24,819 bases of DNA from DASVDK01 sp036381125 [NCBI: Thermodesulfobacteriota bacterium] (GTDB lineage: Bacteria; DASVDK01), in assembly GCA_036381125.1 (NCBI GenBank), contig DASVDK010000062.1, positions 1 through 24,819 of the forward strand. Direction: 5' to 3'. The translations under genes were made by a program, and so were the position numbers. Below the pieces are notes generated by a model. That model was not told the DNA's origin. It saw only the letters and a program-made list of their open reading frames with translations, and did not search any database. This document shows positions 1-6,946 of this stretch, piece by piece (the stretch's first letter is position 1; each line of letters begins with the position of its first letter).

Positions 1-411
1 CTCGCCCCGGAGGCCGCCCGGCGCGGCGTCTCGATCGTCGTCGAGCCGGCGCCGCCGGTCCTGGTCCGGGCCACGGCCGACGCCGTCGCCGTCATCATCG
101 GCAACCTCCTCGACAACGCCGTGAAGTTCTCTCCGCCGGGAGGGCGGGTGGCCGTCCACCTCGACGCCCGAGGGGGCCGCGGCCGGGTTGCCGTGGCCGA
201 TCAGGGTCCCGGGATCGCGCCGGGGGATCGCGCACGGGTCTTCGAGCGCTTCTACCGCGGCGACCCCTCGCGCGCCCCCGGATCGCCCGGCGTCGGCCTC
301 GGCCTCGCCATCGCGCAGGCGCTCGCGCGCGCCCACGGCGGCCGCATCGAGGTGGGCGACACGCCGGGCGGAGGGGCCACCTTCACCCTCGACCTCCCGC
401 TCGCGGCCTGA
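1..411 (+). CDS. Sensor histidine kinase, C-terminal catalytic part (5' end outside window)
   Basis: The reading frame is open from the first base, so this is the C-terminal ~136 residues of a longer protein. It carries the GHKL ATPase boxes in order: N box NLLDNAVKFSPPGG, G1 box DQGPGIAPGD, F box VFERFYRGD, and G2 box GVGLGLAIAQALARAHGG. These are the HATPase_c signatures of a HisKA-type membrane sensor kinase that autophosphorylates and passes phosphate to a response regulator. The H box, sensor region and any partner regulator would lie upstream of the window. The internal GTG at 121 sits inside the N box and is not a credible start. The gene ends 91 bp before an operon of redox proteins and just before a direct repeat that could be a target of its partner regulator. 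The signal it senses cannot be told from this fragment. Confidence 0.93.
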   Translation, partial: LAPEAARRGVSIVVEPAPPVLVRATADAVAVIIGNLLDNAVKFSPPGGRVAVHLDARGGRGRVAVADQGPGIAPGDRARVFERFYRGDPSRAPGSPGVGLGLAIAQALARAHGGRIEVGDTPGGGATFTLDLPLAA

Positions 412-425
412 GCGGCGGGCCGTTC

Positions 426-442
426 TTCAGGATTCCTTCAGG
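426..442 (+). promoter_or_regulatory. Candidate OmpR-family operator: TTCAGG direct repeat, 11-bp period
   Basis: TTCAGG occurs at 426-431 and again at 437-442, giving TTCAGGATTCCTTCAGG with an 11-bp period. Tandem half-sites one helical turn apart are typical of OmpR/PhoB response regulators. A weak -10-like TAGGCT lies at 453-458, about 45 bp before the ATG at 503. No good -35 is seen, which would fit activator-dependent transcription. The link to the kinase just upstream is inference. Confidence 0.4.
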
Positions 443-502
443 CGGCCGGGGGTAGGCTCACCCCGTCGTGAGCAGGCCTCGCCTGCCAGGAGGATCCTTT
501 CG

Positions 503-1012
503 ATGAGCCCAGTACACCTGCACCTCGTCCTCAACCACCTGCCGGCGATCGGCGTCCTCTTCGCCGGCGCCCTGTTCGTCGTCGCCCTGTTCATGCGCAG
601 CGCCCCGTTCCAGCGCGTCGCGCTCTGGTTCCTCGTCCTCTCCGCCCTCGCGGCCGTCCCCGTCTACCTGACCGGCGAGTCGGCCGAGGAGGCCGTCGAG
701 CACCTGCCCGGCGTCGCCGAGACGCTGATCGAGCGGCACGAGGAGGCGGCCGGCGTGACGTTCACCACCATGGAGGTGCTCGGCGGGGTCGCGCTCCTCG
801 CCGCCCTGATCTTCCGGAAGGCGCGCGAGGTGCCCCGGGTGGTCGCGGCCGGGCTCGTGGCGCTCGTCGTCGCCACCTCGGGGCTCTTCACCTGGACCGG
901 GTACCTCGGCGGCCAGATCCGGCACGCCGAGATCCGCTCGGACACCGCTCTCGCCGACGCGGGCGGGGCTGGGGAGGACGGCAGCGGCGGGGAGGATCGG
1001 GACGATGACTAG
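503..1012 (+). CDS. Four-helix integral membrane protein, DUF2231-like (copy 1)
   Basis: A 169-residue protein. The start is the ATG at 503, preceded by AGGAGGAT at 488-495. The frame stays open further upstream but there it overlaps the kinase gene. It opens with a His-rich helix (MSPVHLHLVLNHLPAIGV) and has about four membrane helices. A loop in the middle carries LTGESAEEAVEHLPGV and IERHEEAAGV, and the C-terminus is an acidic Gly/Asp tail. It resembles small DUF2231-like membrane proteins with no settled role; the conserved His residues in or beside the helices could bind heme or metal, but that is inference. Its stop overlaps the start of the YceI gene, so it is translationally coupled to YceI and a pentaheme cytochrome, which suggests an electron-transfer job at the membrane. 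A clear paralogue lies at 6427-6927. Confidence 0.85.
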   Translation: MSPVHLHLVLNHLPAIGVLFAGALFVVALFMRSAPFQRVALWFLVLSALAAVPVYLTGESAEEAVEHLPGVAETLIERHEEAAGVTFTTMEVLGGVALLAALIFRKAREVPRVVAAGLVALVVATSGLFTWTGYLGGQIRHAEIRSDTALADAGGAGEDGSGGEDRDDD

Positions 1013-1589
1013 GCGCAAGGCGCTCCGCGCGGCGGGTGCGGTCACGACCCTGCTCGTCCTCGCGCCGGCGGCCGCGTCGGCGGCGCCGGAGCGGTTCGCC
1101 GTGATCCCGGAGGCCTCTCGCGTCGAGTTCGTGAGCGGGACGCAGATGGGCGAGTTCCGCGGCGGCACGGCGGCCGTGACGGGGGAGATCGTCTACGACC
1201 CCGACGACCCGTCGCGCCCGCGGGTGGCGCTTTCGGTCGACGCCGGCCGCCTCGAATCCGACAACGCGGCGCGTGACAAGCACATGCGCGAGCGGGTCCT
1301 CGAGGTGTCCCGCTTTCCGGCGATCACGCTGACCGCGACCACGTTCCGCCCGGCAGGCGAGACGGCGGGGACGCTGGAGGGCCGGCTCGCGCTCCACGGC
1401 GTCGAGCGGCCCCTCGGCGTGCCGGTCCGCTTCGCCCGGGAAGGGGCGGCCCTGCGCGCCGACGCGCGGTTCGATCTGGCGCTCGCGGACTTCGGCATGA
1501 CGCCGCCCCGCCTGCTCGGCCTCAAGGTCCGCGACACGGTGACCGTCCTGGCCCGCATCGTGGCCGGGCCGGTACGAGCCGCCCGATGA
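1005..1589 (+). CDS. YceI-family periplasmic lipocalin-like protein
   Basis: A 194-residue protein with a signal peptide (positive MTRRKALR, hydrophobic stretch, cleavage probably near AAASAAPE). The mature part shows the YceI pattern: an opening strand FAVIPEASRVEFVSG, then DNAARDKHMRERVLEVSRFPAITLTAT in the middle (the typical D..R..H.....L....P.I.F region), and a closing TVTVLARIVA strand. YceI proteins fold as a beta-barrel that binds isoprenoid chains such as polyprenyl or quinone-type lipids. The ATG at 1005 overlaps the previous stop, and its own TGA overlaps the ATG of the cytochrome at 1586. The gene order membrane protein, YceI, multiheme cytochrome suggests a quinone- or lipid-linked redox function, but the ligand is not known. 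Confidence 0.88.
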   Translation: MTRRKALRAAGAVTTLLVLAPAAASAAPERFAVIPEASRVEFVSGTQMGEFRGGTAAVTGEIVYDPDDPSRPRVALSVDAGRLESDNAARDKHMRERVLEVSRFPAITLTATTFRPAGETAGTLEGRLALHGVERPLGVPVRFAREGAALRADARFDLALADFGMTPPRLLGLKVRDTVTVLARIVAGPVRAAR

Positions 1590-2314
1590 TCGGCCGCGAC
1601 CTGCCCGTCGCCCTCGCGACCCTGCTGGTCGCCGCCCTCCTGGGGCTCGGCGCCGTCGCGGCCGCCGCGCGCGACCGGGAGGCCGAATGGGGGCGCGTGG
1701 GGCGCGGCCGGCCGGCGCCGCCCGCGGACGACGTGGTCGTCGACTTCCCCGCGCGCGACGCGGAGAACCCGGGCCGCGTCGCCTTCAGCCACGTGCGGCA
1801 CTTCGGCGCGCTCGGCGAGAAGGCCTGCACGACCTGCCACTCGCCGGAGATGGGCCTCCTCACGAGTCCCGCCTACGCGAGCCGCGCGGCCGATCCCGCG
1901 CTGGAGCCGCACGCGCCGGCCTCCCTCGGCCGCTACTGCGCCACCTGCCACAACGGGACGACGCGACTCTCGCAGGTGGGAGTCCTTGCCGGGCGGGTGG
2001 ACCGGCCGATCTTCACGGCGGCCCGCGGCGGCAGCCTCGCGAGCTGCCAGCGCTGCCACGCCCCGTCCGACCACGGCGCCGACTTCACGAGGCGCCACGA
2101 GGACGTGGCCGAGCGCGTAGGGGCGCAGGCGTGCGCGGGGTGCCACCGGCAGGACTGGGGGACCCGCGACCGGCAGGCCCAGACCGCCCTGCTCGCCGCG
2201 GAGCGGGCCCTCGCCGCGAACCCCGAGGACGCCGTCGCCGCGCGCGTCGTCGGCCCCGACAACTTCTGCGTCTACTGCCACCGTGCCGACGGGAAGTGGC
2301 TCGAGCGGGACTAG
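1586..2314 (+). CDS. Pentaheme c-type cytochrome, membrane-anchored or exported
   Basis: A 242-residue protein with an N-terminal hydrophobic segment (about residues 6-28, no clear cleavage site) that would export or anchor it. Five CxxCH heme sites are visible: CTTCH at residue 81, CATCH at 118, CQRCH at 154, CAGCH at 183 and CVYCH at 228. The stretch VAFSHVRHFGALGEKACTTCH contains the SH..H pattern seen in c7/c3-type multiheme cytochromes, where the extra His residues serve as distal ligands. The protein probably passes electrons across the periplasm; donor and acceptor are not visible. It is translationally coupled to YceI through an ATGA overlap and is the last gene of its operon. The spacing does not match NrfA or octaheme reductases, so a carrier role is more likely than a catalytic one. 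Confidence 0.9.
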   Translation: MIGRDLPVALATLLVAALLGLGAVAAAARDREAEWGRVGRGRPAPPADDVVVDFPARDAENPGRVAFSHVRHFGALGEKACTTCHSPEMGLLTSPAYASRAADPALEPHAPASLGRYCATCHNGTTRLSQVGVLAGRVDRPIFTAARGGSLASCQRCHAPSDHGADFTRRHEDVAERVGAQACAGCHRQDWGTRDRQAQTALLAAERALAANPEDAVAARVVGPDNFCVYCHRADGKWLERD

Positions 2315-2344
2315 CCTCGCGTCGAGCCCCGACGGCTCCCCGTT

Positions 2345-2400
2345 GGAAAATGGAAAGACCTGACCCCATGGAAAATGGAAAGACCTGACCCCATGGAAAA
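2345..2400. repeat. 25-bp tandem repeat, 2.2 copies
   Basis: Two perfect 25-bp copies at 2345-2369 and 2370-2394, each starting GGAAAATGGAAAG and ending ACCTGACCCCAT, followed by a partial third copy GGAAAA at 2395-2400. The repeat lies between the convergent pentaheme cytochrome and DedA genes. Its CCTGACCCC core is repeated inverted at 2406-2414. The lower GC content of the unit stands out from the surroundings. Confidence 0.9.
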
Positions 2401-2428
2401 CGAGAGGGGTCAGGCCCCAACGTTTTCC
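2395..2428. terminator. Hairpin between convergent genes, terminator-like
   Basis: GGAAAACG at 2395-2402 pairs with CGTTTTCC at 2421-2428, and inside it GGGG at 2406-2409 pairs with CCCC at 2415-2418 around a TCAGG loop. The element can form on either strand and overlaps the stop codon of the DedA gene (2410-2412). It sits about 80 bp past the cytochrome stop. The A- and T-rich outer arms suit a bidirectional terminator, but there is no separate T-run, so it could equally be part of a mobile repeat. Confidence 0.5.
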
Positions 2429-3405
2429 CGAACGGTGCCGAGGCCCAGGCCGGCCAGAACCGCCAGTGACACCGCCAGGCCAGTGAGGTTCTCGAGGGAA
2501 TCGGCCGCCGCATCCAGGTCGCCGCCCACGGCGTAGCCGAGGCCCAGGTAGGCGGAGGTCCACATCAGGCGCCCGATAACGGCGAACGCCAGGAACTGCG
2601 GCAACCGACACCGGCTCACGCCGCACAGCACGTTCACCACCGAGCTGAGATGCGAGACGAGCGTGCGACTCAGGAGCACCGTCAGGATGCCCCACCGGTC
2701 GAGGAGTCGCTGAACGCGCGCCCGCCCTGCGGGTGTGTACCCGAACCAGCGCCCCCGCCGTTCCAGGAACTCCCCGCCCAGCACCCGCCCGAGACCGTAG
2801 CCGGCCAGATCGCCGAGCACCGAGGCCGTCACGGCGACGGTGCTTGCTCCCAGCCAGCTCATGCGTGCCTGAGCGACCAGTGAACCGGCAACGGCCGCCG
2901 ACAGTCCAGTGGGCAGCGGCAGGCCCACCGCCCCCAGCAGCAGCGTCAGCCCCAGAGCCGGGTACCGGTACACGAGCAGCGCCGCGAGCAACTCACCGCC
3001 GATCGTGCCCAGCCAGCCCGGGGACGTGTCGTCGCGATTGGTCGTCACGGCCGGTGCGACGTCAACGACCGCTCGCTGCACCCGCCGCACGTACTCGAAC
3101 GGCGAAAGTCCTTCCCGTTCCGCGAGGGCTCTCAGGCTCGTGTCGGGGCGCGTTTCCGGTGCCAGCTCGAGGCGTGCGATCACGGCTGCCTCGGACGCGC
3201 CGTACGTGCCGGCAACGTAGCGAAGCGTCATCCAGGGTCGGATGCTGCTGACATCCGGCGCGCCCACCTGGTATGCCGAGCGCAGCAGCAACAGCGAGTG
3301 GTAGGCGCGGAGCGCGAAGATCACGGTCGCGAGTGTGGCGACCATGACGAGCGCAAGGCGGACCCGATGGAGCCAACGGGAGCGAGCCCGGGTGACGGCA
3401 GCCAC
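2410..3405 (-). CDS. DedA/VTT-family membrane protein with extra N-terminal helical module
   Basis: A 331-residue protein. The start is the GTG at 3405, chosen because AGGAGG lies five bases upstream (complement of 3411-3416); the frame runs on upstream but without protein-like sequence. Residues ~12-34 form one membrane helix. Residues ~56-113 form a soluble helical module (RPWMTLRYVAGTYGASEAAV, then LRALAEREGLSPFEYVRRVQ). Residues ~135-325 match the DedA/VTT core: GLPLPTG at 161-167, SVLGDLAGYGLGRVLG near 196-210, and a later LSRTLVSHLSSVVNVLCGVS segment. DedA proteins are lipid scramblases or transporters with roles in envelope homeostasis. The substrate here is unknown and the C-terminal VTT motif is diverged. 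The last codons and the stop fall inside the GGGGTCAGG repeat element. Upstream, 3406-3683 holds no gene I can support. Confidence 0.75.
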   Translation of the reverse strand: MAAVTRARSRWLHRVRLALVMVATLATVIFALRAYHSLLLLRSAYQVGAPDVSSIRPWMTLRYVAGTYGASEAAVIARLELAPETRPDTSLRALAEREGLSPFEYVRRVQRAVVDVAPAVTTNRDDTSPGWLGTIGGELLAALLVYRYPALGLTLLLGAVGLPLPTGLSAAVAGSLVAQARMSWLGASTVAVTASVLGDLAGYGLGRVLGGEFLERRGRWFGYTPAGRARVQRLLDRWGILTVLLSRTLVSHLSSVVNVLCGVSRCRLPQFLAFAVIGRLMWTSAYLGLGYAVGGDLDAAADSLENLTGLAVSLAVLAGLGLGTVRENVGA

Positions 3406-3683
3406 CTCGCCCTCCTGAAGGTTCCCCGCGATCGGTTGGCCCCCCGCAGACCTGACGCGTGCCGGACCAACGGCGCCCTGGTACCAGCCGAATAGCCGGG
3501 CCGAGCGCCGCCTGGCTTCGGAGGCCGCCGGCGTTCGGCATACCCGAGCCGAGCGAGCCGCGCACGGGCCGGCGGCCTGCTCCGGGCTCGCGCCACGTGC
3601 CGGCGGCGGTCCAGCGGGCGGCGTGGGCGCGCGACGGGGGAATCGCCTGGACGCCCGGATGGCAGGCAGACCAGATGCGTGCG

Positions 3684-4922
3684 TTACTGCGGCGGGTGGC
3701 AGTCGGGCAGCGGGACCGGGGCGGCCGACGCCGTCGACAGGTCGCCGGCGGAGCCGGCGTCCGGGAGCCGCGTGTCGTCGCGCGGTCCGGGCGGCCAGCC
3801 GGCCGGCACGTACGCGCAGAGCGGGTCGGCCTCGAGGACGTCGCCGGTCATGGCGTACGCCCGCGCGCGGCTGCCGCCGCAGACCTGCTTGAACTCGCAG
3901 ACGCCGCACTTCCCCTTGAGGCGCGACCGGTCGCGCAGCGTCCGGAAGAGACGCGCGTTCCGGTAGACGTCGACGAGGTCGTCGGTGCGGACGTTTCCGG
4001 CCGACACGGGGAGGAAGCCCGAGGGGAAGATCTTCCCCGTGTGGCTCACGAAGACGAAGCCGTCGCCGTCGTTGACGCCGCGCGCCCGCGCGATGCCGTC
4101 GGGCGCGGAGAAGCCGCGCTGCGCGGGGCGCCGGCCGGCCTCGCCCTCGGCTCGCCGCCGCGCCGCCTCGCGCTGGATGACGACGCGCCGGTACTGCGGC
4201 GCCGCGGTGCTCTTCACGTCGAAGGGGGCGACGAGCGAGAGGTCGTACATCCGGTGGAAGATCGCCTCGAACTGCTCCGGCGTCGCCATCAGCTCCGGCC
4301 GCGCGCGTCCCGTCGGGACGACGAAGAAGACCGACCACATGGCGATGCCGAGCCCGGTCATCAGGGCCGCGAGCGCCTCGAAGTCGTCCACGTTGCCGGC
4401 GTTCACCGTGGTGTTCACCTGGGTCGACACCCCGAGGTCGCGCGCGGCGCGCAGCATGGCGATCGTCCAGTCGTACGACCCCTCGACGCCCCGGAACGCG
4501 TCGTGGATCGCCGCGGTCGACCCGTCGAGGCTCACCGCCAGCCTCGCGAGGCCGGCGTCCCGGAGGCGGCGGATCACCTCCGGCGTCATGAGCGGCGTGC
4601 CGGAGGGGGTCATCGCCATGCGCAGGCCGAGCGAGGCGCCGTACGCCACCAGGTCGATCGCGTCGTCGCGCTTGAGCGGGTCGCCGCCGGTCAGGACGAC
4701 CAGCGGCGAGCCGAAGCGGCGGATGTCGCGCAGGAGCCGCCGCGCCTCCTCGGTGGTCAGCTCGTTCGGGTGCCGGCGCGTGATCGCGCAGGCGCGGCAG
4801 TGCCGGCAGGCGAGGTCGCAGGCGCGCGTCATCTCCCAGATCACCACAAAGGGCGCCTGCGAGAAGTCGAGCGGCAGCCGGGGTGGCCTCGTGCCGGTCA
4901 TCCCCACACCCCCGTCACGCAT
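3684..4922 (-). CDS. Radical SAM/SPASM protein, TIGR04053-like
   Basis: A 412-residue protein from the ATG at 4922; the ATG at 4901 (MTGTRPPRL) is an equally possible start with G-rich sequence before it. The radical SAM cluster motif CDLACRHC (Cys35, Cys39, Cys42) follows PFVVIWEMTRA, and TGGDPL is the SAM-binding GGE-like motif. A central stretch MWSVFFVVPTGRAR, then STAAPQYRRVVIQRE, is what I recall from the TIGR04053 group rather than from AhbD heme synthase. The C-terminal SPASM Cys set is CGVCEFKQVCGGSRARAYA, then DPLCAYVP, for extra FeS clusters. It acts in the cytoplasm on an unknown substrate. Its start overlaps the stop of the AhbC-like gene, so the two are coupled and probably act in one pathway, likely heme or tetrapyrrole maturation. 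Confidence 0.82.
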   Translation of the reverse strand: MRDGGVGMTGTRPPRLPLDFSQAPFVVIWEMTRACDLACRHCRACAITRRHPNELTTEEARRLLRDIRRFGSPLVVLTGGDPLKRDDAIDLVAYGASLGLRMAMTPSGTPLMTPEVIRRLRDAGLARLAVSLDGSTAAIHDAFRGVEGSYDWTIAMLRAARDLGVSTQVNTTVNAGNVDDFEALAALMTGLGIAMWSVFFVVPTGRARPELMATPEQFEAIFHRMYDLSLVAPFDVKSTAAPQYRRVVIQREAARRRAEGEAGRRPAQRGFSAPDGIARARGVNDGDGFVFVSHTGKIFPSGFLPVSAGNVRTDDLVDVYRNARLFRTLRDRSRLKGKCGVCEFKQVCGGSRARAYAMTGDVLEADPLCAYVPAGWPPGPRDDTRLPDAGSAGDLSTASAAPVPLPDCHPPQ

Positions 4923-6156
4923 GCGCCGCGAACGGCTCCCGAACCCGGGAGCCGGGCACGAGACCGCACTCGGCGTCGGTCAGGTAGCAGGCCGGGTCCT
5001 CGGCCCACGGGTCGCCGTGCGCGGCCAGCGCCCGCACCCGGAAGCCGCCCCCGCACACGTCGAGCCACTGGCAGGCGCCGCACCGGCCGCCGAGCCGGCC
5101 CGCCCGGCTGCGAAGCTGCGCGAGGAGCGGCAGCGAGCCGTCCTGCCAGATCTCGGAGAAGCGCCGCTCGCGCACGTTGCCGAGCACGGCACTCGACCAG
5201 AACTGGTCGGGGTGGACGTTGCCGAGGAAGTCGACCGCGCCGACCCCGATGCCCGAGCCGTGCAGCCCCCCGCCGTTCCAGGTGAGGAGCGTGAGCGCCT
5301 CGGCGGCCCGCGCGGGGTCCTCCCGGAGGAGGCGCATGTAGATGTAGGGGCCGTCGCACGGGTTGTCCACCGTGAGGACCTCCGTCGCCTTGCCGCGGTC
5401 GGCGAGCGAGCGGGTCCAGTCGAGGATCGCGTCGATCGCGGCGCGCGCCGACGGCGCGTCGAGGGCCTGGTCCCGGGTCCCGCGGCCGCTGTCGACCAGG
5501 TGGTAGAAGCAGACGCGGTCGATTCCCTCGGTCTCGACGAACTCGAAGATCCGCGGTAGCTCGAGGACGTTGTGCCGGGTGAGCGTCATGCGCAGCCCCA
5601 CGCGCTGGCCGACGGCCCGGCAGGCGCGGAAGCCGGCCACGGCCTTCTCGAACGCCCCCTTGTGGCCCCGGAACCGGTCGTTCACGTCGCCGATCCCGTC
5701 GAGGCTGATGCCGACGTAGCCGAGGCCGAACGCCTTGAGCCGCTCTGCCACCTCGGGCGTGATGAGCGTGCCGTTGGTCGAGAGGGTCGTCCGGAGCCGC
5801 CGCGCCTTCGCACGGGCGATGAAGTCGAAGATGTCGGGGCGCATGAGCGGCTCGCCGCCCGAGAGGAGCAGGACCGGGATGCCGAAGTCGGCCAGGTCGT
5901 CGATGAGCGCGAGGCCCTCCTCGGTGGTCAGCTCGCCCGGATAGAACCGGTTGGCCGAGTCGCTGTAGCAGTGCCGGCAGTGGAGGTTGCAGCGACGGCC
6001 CACGTTCCAGACGACCACCGGCCGGCGCTGGGCGGCGGTGGCCGGCCGGTCCGGCAGGACCTCCGAGGGGCGCAGCCCGGCGGTCGACTGCCGCCCGTAC
6101 CGGAGCCCGTCGGCCGGCATGTTGCGCGAGGTGTAAAGGCGAGAGATCCCGATCAT
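4915..6156 (-). CDS. ahbC: AhbC/NirJ1-type radical SAM/SPASM protein (siroheme-derived heme maturation)
   Basis: A 413-residue protein. The start is the ATG at 6156, with GGAGG five bases upstream (complement of 6161-6165); the longer frame to 6225 adds nothing family-like. The N-terminus MIGISRLYTSRNMPADGLRY matches the distinctive opening of AhbC/NirJ1 enzymes. Next come RRPVVVWN and the FeS motif CNLHCRHC (Cys56, Cys60, Cys63), then LLSGGEPL. The C-terminus has the SPASM cysteines CGACQWLDVCGGG and DPACYL. AhbC removes acetate side chains from 12,18-didecarboxysiroheme in the siroheme-dependent heme route; NirJ acts on the same kind of substrate for heme d1. The other pathway genes (ahbA/B, nirF and others) are not in the window. 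Many c-type cytochromes nearby give a reason for heme supply. Family placement is from recalled motifs, so the exact reaction is inference. Confidence 0.78.
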   Translation of the reverse strand: MIGISRLYTSRNMPADGLRYGRQSTAGLRPSEVLPDRPATAAQRRPVVVWNVGRRCNLHCRHCYSDSANRFYPGELTTEEGLALIDDLADFGIPVLLLSGGEPLMRPDIFDFIARAKARRLRTTLSTNGTLITPEVAERLKAFGLGYVGISLDGIGDVNDRFRGHKGAFEKAVAGFRACRAVGQRVGLRMTLTRHNVLELPRIFEFVETEGIDRVCFYHLVDSGRGTRDQALDAPSARAAIDAILDWTRSLADRGKATEVLTVDNPCDGPYIYMRLLREDPARAAEALTLLTWNGGGLHGSGIGVGAVDFLGNVHPDQFWSSAVLGNVRERRFSEIWQDGSLPLLAQLRSRAGRLGGRCGACQWLDVCGGGFRVRALAAHGDPWAEDPACYLTDAECGLVPGSRVREPFAAHA

Positions 6157-6426
6157 GCGTCCTCCAGGTGAGACGACGTGGCGGCCCCGTGCGGCCCGGC
6201 TTGCACGCGGCACGCCATCCGCCAACTTCGCGAACGTACACGGTTTGCGCAGGCGCTAACTGTACCACGCCCGCCCCGCCGGGACATCGGTGCCCCGCAA
6301 GCCGGCCGCCAACCGTGCGTCCGGCCGTCGGTGCGCGCTGGCCCGGCCGATGCACCGCCTCGCCGGTGCAGCGAACGGCCTGATCGCGACCCGGCCTGCC
6401 GGACCGCGATCGGAGGGAGAGCCGAG
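6157..6426. other. Divergent intergenic region, promoters likely
   Basis: This 270-bp gap separates the minus-strand radical SAM pair from the plus-strand membrane protein and must hold both promoters unless expression is read-through. The segment 6225-6270 is less GC-rich than its surroundings and contains GTACA at 6236-6240 and its complement TGTAC at 6261-6265. No FNR box (TTGAT-N4-ATCAA) or confident -35/-10 pair was seen. Confidence 0.4.
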
Positions 6427-6927
6427 ATGACAGCCGCACACGTCCACCTGATCCTTACCCACGTCCCGATCGTCGGGGTCGCCGTCGCCGCTCTGCTCTT
6501 CGTGGTGGCCTGGCGGATGCGCAGCGCCCCCTTCCAGCGCGTCGCCCTCTCGTTCGTCGTCCTCTTCGCGCTGCTCACCATTCCGCTCTACTTCACGGGC
6601 GAGGCGGCGGAGGAGGTCGTCGAGCGGATGCCCGGCGTGTCCGAGCCGCTGATCGAGGAGCACGAGGAGGCGGGAGGGGTCTCGTTCATTGCCGTGGAGG
6701 TGCTCGGCGCGGTAGCCCTCCTCGGGGCCCTCGCCTTTCGCAGGCGGCCCGGCATCCCGGCGGCCTTCTCGACCGTCATCGTCGTCCTCTCGCTCGTCTC
6801 GATCGGCCTCCTCGTGTACACGGGCTCCCTGGGCGGCCAGATACGGCGACCCGAGCTGCGCGCGGAGGGCGCCGCCGCAGACGTCGGGCACGCGCAGCCC
6901 GCTCGGGACGGCGAGGACGACGACTGA
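6427..6927 (+). CDS. Four-helix integral membrane protein, DUF2231-like (copy 2)
   Basis: A 166-residue protein starting at the ATG at 6427, with GGAGGG at 6412-6417. It is a clear paralogue of the protein at 503-1012: both share a His-rich first helix (here AAHVHLILTHVPIVGV), MRSAPFQRVAL, TGE.AEE.VE..PGV.E, LIE.HEEA, EVLG..ALL.AL.FR and GSLGGQIR/GYLGGQIR near the end, and both end in an acidic tail. About four membrane helices are expected. Unlike copy 1 it has no cytochrome or YceI partner; it stands alone, divergent from the radical SAM pair and convergent with a Crp/Fnr remnant. Function is unknown; a membrane redox or heme-related role is a guess from both contexts. Confidence 0.82.
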   Translation: MTAAHVHLILTHVPIVGVAVAALLFVVAWRMRSAPFQRVALSFVVLFALLTIPLYFTGEAAEEVVERMPGVSEPLIEEHEEAGGVSFIAVEVLGAVALLGALAFRRRPGIPAAFSTVIVVLSLVSIGLLVYTGSLGGQIRRPELRAEGAAADVGHAQPARDGEDDD

Positions 6928-6946
6928 CGCCGGCAGCCGCCGCCGC

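Noticed and set aside
3459-5285. A 608-codon plus-strand frame opposite the radical SAM genes
   Set aside because: It is Arg/Ala/Gly-rich noise; the minus strand in this region encodes two radical SAM proteins with intact CxxxCxxC and SPASM cysteines.
6236-6265. GTACA/TGTAC inverted repeat with a 20-bp spacer as an operator
   Set aside because: Arms are only 5 bp, the spacer is long, and it matches no known site; too likely by chance to list as a finding.
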